The notes beneath the pieces are model-generated. The model worked only from the letters and a program-made list of their open reading frames with translations, did not search any database and was not told where the DNA came from. A stretch of 64,000 nt of DNA, from positions 1-64,000 of the forward strand of contig JAAYVD010000022.1 in NCBI GenBank assembly GCA_012517355.1, written 5' to 3'. The DNA comes from Candidatus Rifleibacteriota bacterium. Lineage in GTDB: Bacteria; Muiribacteriota; Ozemobacteria; Ozemobacterales; Ozemobacteraceae. Both the position numbers and the translations under genes were made by a program. Positions within the stretch are counted from its first letter, which is position 1; each line of letters starts with the position of its first letter. This document shows, piece by piece, positions 61,816 through 64,000 of this stretch.

Positions 61816-64000
61816 TCAGTGCCCCTCGAAGCGCTTGTAGCGCTCCCACATCTGGTTGGCCTCGCGGGTGGCCTGTGCCTTCATGAAGAACGCCTTGGCG
61901 CGCAGGTAGAACCGCTTGGCCTCCTCCTCCTCGCCGCGCAGGGAATGCTCCTCGGCCAGGGCCGAGAACTTCTGGGCCAGCTGCCGGTAGATCTCGTCCT
62001 GGCTGCCGGCCGGGTCGTCCTTCAGCTCGGACCGGCCCCGCAGGCCGAACACGTTGGCGCGCCGCAGGTAGATGTCGACCAGGTAGAGGAGCAGTGCGAG
62101 CAGCACCAGCCACGGCCAGAGCGGCACGAAGACCGAGGTGGCGGCGGGCGAGGGCAGGGTCACCAGCCCGAGCTGGGCCGGGTCCTCCACCAGTTCCCCT
62201 CCCGTCTGTTCGGCGATCTGGCGCAGCAGCGGCAGGTTGACGCGGGTGGTCTGCATCTCCTGCGAATCGTTGGCGGCCACCATCGTGGCCCCCACCCGTC
62301 CCGCCGGACCCGACACCTCGGCCACGTAGAGCCCGGGCACCGCCTGGCGCAGGACCGCTTCGTAGCGGCCGTCGGCGGCCTGGGTCAGGCTCAGGTGGCG
62401 GGTCTGGCTGGCGGAATCGGTCAGCCGCAGGAACCGGAAGGCGGTCTTCTCGGCCGGCCCGGGCTGCACCCAGATCTGCAGGTCGGAACCGCGCTGGGCG
62501 GTCTCGACGGTGAACCGTTCGGGGACCCCTTCCGACAGTTCCTTGACCGTCTGGCGCATCAGCTTGCCCAGGCCGTTCCAGCGCGCCCAGGCTTTCGACC
62601 AGGCGGGCAGCAGGTCGGTGGTCAGGGCGGCGGACCGGCCCAGGCCGAACCGCCACCAGGCGAGCACCGGGTCTCCGCGGTTGCTGGTCAGCACCTGGGT
62701 GGCCGCGTCCTTCTTCTGGGTGACCACCAGGCCCTCGAGGGTCGGGATCTCGTCCTGGGTCAGGCCGCGGGCCAGGCCGGTGGCGTCGGTCAGCAGCGGC
62801 TGGAACGGTTCCTCGATGAACGGCGGGGCCGAGATGCGCTTGAACTCCTTGCGGAAGATCTCGGGCAGTTCGGCGAAATCGGGGCTGGCGTAGAACTGGC
62901 CGTCGGTGCCGTCGGCGATGGCCCGCAGGTTGTCGAGGTTGACCTCCGACCCGGCGGCGATCGTGGTGACGGGAATCTTGAACTCGCGGAAGTTCTCCAG
63001 GAGCGGGGTGACGAAGTGCGCGTCGGAGGGGATGCCGTCCGACAGCATCAGCACGTTCTTGTGGGCGAAGGGCTGGTCCTTCAGCGCCACCAGGGCCTGG
63101 GCGAGCGGCAGAGAAAAGACGGTGCCGCCGCCGGGGTAGTACTGGTCGAGGGCCTGGTAGATCTCGTCGAGCTCGTCGATCTGCTGCAGGGGCAGCACCC
63201 AGCTCGGCAGGTGGTTGAACATGATGATGCCGACGTAGTGCCCCCGGCAGAGCCGCAGGATCTCCTTGGTGGCCGCGATCAGGTAGTCCCACGACTCGCC
63301 GAACATGCTCCCCGACGAGTCGAGAACCAGGATGAGGGCCAGCGGCTGGTTGACGGTGCGGCGCGGCATGCGCACCGGCAGCAGTTCCTCGACCGGCGTT
63401 TCGGTCCATTCCCCCAGCCCGAAGGCGTTGGGGCCCCCGGTCATCAGCAGGCCGGTGCCGTCGCGGACGGCCTGCCGGAGGGCCTCCATCTCGGGGACGG
63501 AAAAATGCTTCCGGTGGATGTTGTTGAGGATCACGCACGGGTAGAGGGGAAGGACCGCGGCCAGGTCGGCCGGCCACGACCCGGGGCGGGCGGTGGTGAA
63601 CTCGATCTTCTCGGCGGCCAGCAGGTCACGCAGGAACCGGCCGTCCGCCGGGGCCTCCTCGAAGACCAGGGCGCGCGGAAGGGAGCGCACCGTCACCGTG
63701 TGGAACCGGCGTGAAGGGGTTCCTCCCTGGCCGGCCGCCGCCACCTGGGCGACGTAGCCGATCACCCCGCGGGTCTGGGGCCGCAGCTTCACCACGTGGG
63801 CCGACAGCCCCGCCTCGCCCCCCGGGATGGATACCTGGGCGGCGGTGCCGTCGGAGCCGCGCAGGTCCAGGGTCAGGGTGGCCCCGGCCGGGTTGGCGAC
63901 CAGGAACCGGGCGGCGAACTCCTCGCCCGGGAACAGGCGGTCGGGGAAACCCGCCTTGATGAGCCGGGGCTGGTCGCGGCCGAGCACCGGCTCGAGAGGG
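61816..64000 (-). CDS. von Willebrand factor A domain membrane protein, 5' end beyond the window
   Basis: The frame is open to the last base, so the N-terminus is missing; at least 728 residues are present. Near residue 200 it has a vWA domain with the MIDAS motif LALILVLDSSGSMFGESWD, then GGGTVFSLPLAQAL and LMLSDGIPSDAHF. A glutamine-amidotransferase-like fold precedes it (PLYPCVILNNIHRKHFS, LLMTGGPNAFGLG). A beta-rich part comes after it, then a membrane helix near the end (FVPLWPWLVLLALLLYLVD) and a short cytoplasmic helical tail. Similar proteins are co-encoded with MoxR ATPases and BatA-like proteins. It is co-oriented and nearly contiguous with the phosphatase gene. Confidence 0.85.
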   Translation of the reverse strand, partial: PLEPVLGRDQPRLIKAGFPDRLFPGEEFAARFLVANPAGATLTLDLRGSDGTAAQVSIPGGEAGLSAHVVKLRPQTRGVIGYVAQVAAAGQGGTPSRRFHTVTVRSLPRALVFEEAPADGRFLRDLLAAEKIEFTTARPGSWPADLAAVLPLYPCVILNNIHRKHFSVPEMEALRQAVRDGTGLLMTGGPNAFGLGEWTETPVEELLPVRMPRRTVNQPLALILVLDSSGSMFGESWDYLIAATKEILRLCRGHYVGIIMFNHLPSWVLPLQQIDELDEIYQALDQYYPGGGTVFSLPLAQALVALKDQPFAHKNVLMLSDGIPSDAHFVTPLLENFREFKIPVTTIAAGSEVNLDNLRAIADGTDGQFYASPDFAELPEIFRKEFKRISAPPFIEEPFQPLLTDATGLARGLTQDEIPTLEGLVVTQKKDAATQVLTSNRGDPVLAWWRFGLGRSAALTTDLLPAWSKAWARWNGLGKLMRQTVKELSEGVPERFTVETAQRGSDLQIWVQPGPAEKTAFRFLRLTDSASQTRHLSLTQAADGRYEAVLRQAVPGLYVAEVSGPAGRVGATMVAANDSQEMQTTRVNLPLLRQIAEQTGGELVEDPAQLGLVTLPSPAATSVFVPLWPWLVLLALLLYLVDIYLRRANVFGLRGRSELKDDPAGSQDEIYRQLAQKFSALAEEHSLRGEEEEAKRFYLRAKAFFMKAQATREANQMWERYKRFEGH

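Overview
The window is a 64 kb, high-GC, gene-dense stretch of a Gram-negative bacterial chromosome. A Wza-type outer-membrane export protein, type IV pilus motor genes, an envelope-facing peptidyl-prolyl isomerase and lipobox/signal-peptide genes point to a diderm. A trimeric [FeFe] hydrogenase, pyruvate phosphate dikinase, an iron-containing alcohol dehydrogenase and microcompartment vertex genes suggest an anaerobic or fermentative life. I cannot name the organism from sequence alone. The mixture (deltaproteobacteria-like, Firmicutes-like and archaeal-like gene types, many intergenic repeats) would fit a poorly cultured phylum such as Candidatus Riflebacteria/Ozemobacteria, but that is a guess. 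No insertion sequence, prophage, integrase or CRISPR array is visible.

Layout. 0-4.5 kb: repeat-rich leader, an EF-hand-like calcium-binding repeat protein, two membrane-associated unknowns, and a DUF2877 protein on the minus strand. 4.6-7.7 kb: a tandem repeat block and a large radical SAM protein. 7.9-12.1 kb: promoter, receiver-only response regulator and hydCBA hydrogenase genes, closed by a clear terminator. 12.2-12.85 kb: a striking homopurine tract. 12.9-19 kb: GlcD-like FAD oxidoreductase, a repeat-expanded iron-sulfur partner, rnhB, FliK-like, FlhX-like and YraN-like genes. 19.2-27.8 kb: SLBB export protein, ATP-cone/uridine-kinase-type protein, a PpiD/SurA-like isomerase behind a consensus promoter, an S4-domain protein and rsmA.

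27.9-40.4 kb is almost all minus strand: TatD-type nuclease, Fe-ADH and a small monooxygenase-fold protein; an Hpt protein; a pair of radical SAM genes resembling the two-gene lipoyl synthase LipS1/LipS2; then pilB, an MCP-PilZ fusion, nusB and ppdK. 40.5-43.5 kb (plus): three overlapping membrane/FecR-like genes, a dispersed repeat, and two overlapping 23-codon ORFs. 43.6-45.7 kb (minus): two microcompartment pentamer genes (EutN/CcmL type) tightly coupled to an unusual fusion of encapsulation-peptide-like helix, flavoprotein-like domain, cysteine-rich linker and deoxyribose-phosphate aldolase. 45.9-50.1 kb: HAD phosphatase, pgi, tRNA-Pro(GGG) with terminator, and a Cys/Met-metabolism PLP enzyme. 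50.2-58.9 kb: pilC, topoisomerase III, an LmeA/DUF2993-like secreted protein, tandem repeats, a rhomboid protease with large extra domains, and a MoxR AAA ATPase. 59-64 kb (minus): a SpoIIE/PP2C-type phosphatase and a truncated von Willebrand A membrane protein.

The most interesting items are the microcompartment satellite locus with its fused aldolase, the LipS1/LipS2-like pair, the hydrogenase with an altered H-cluster motif, the frame-preserving 78-bp triplication inside an iron-sulfur protein gene, the homopurine tract, and several families of interspersed noncoding repeats shared between distant parts of the window.
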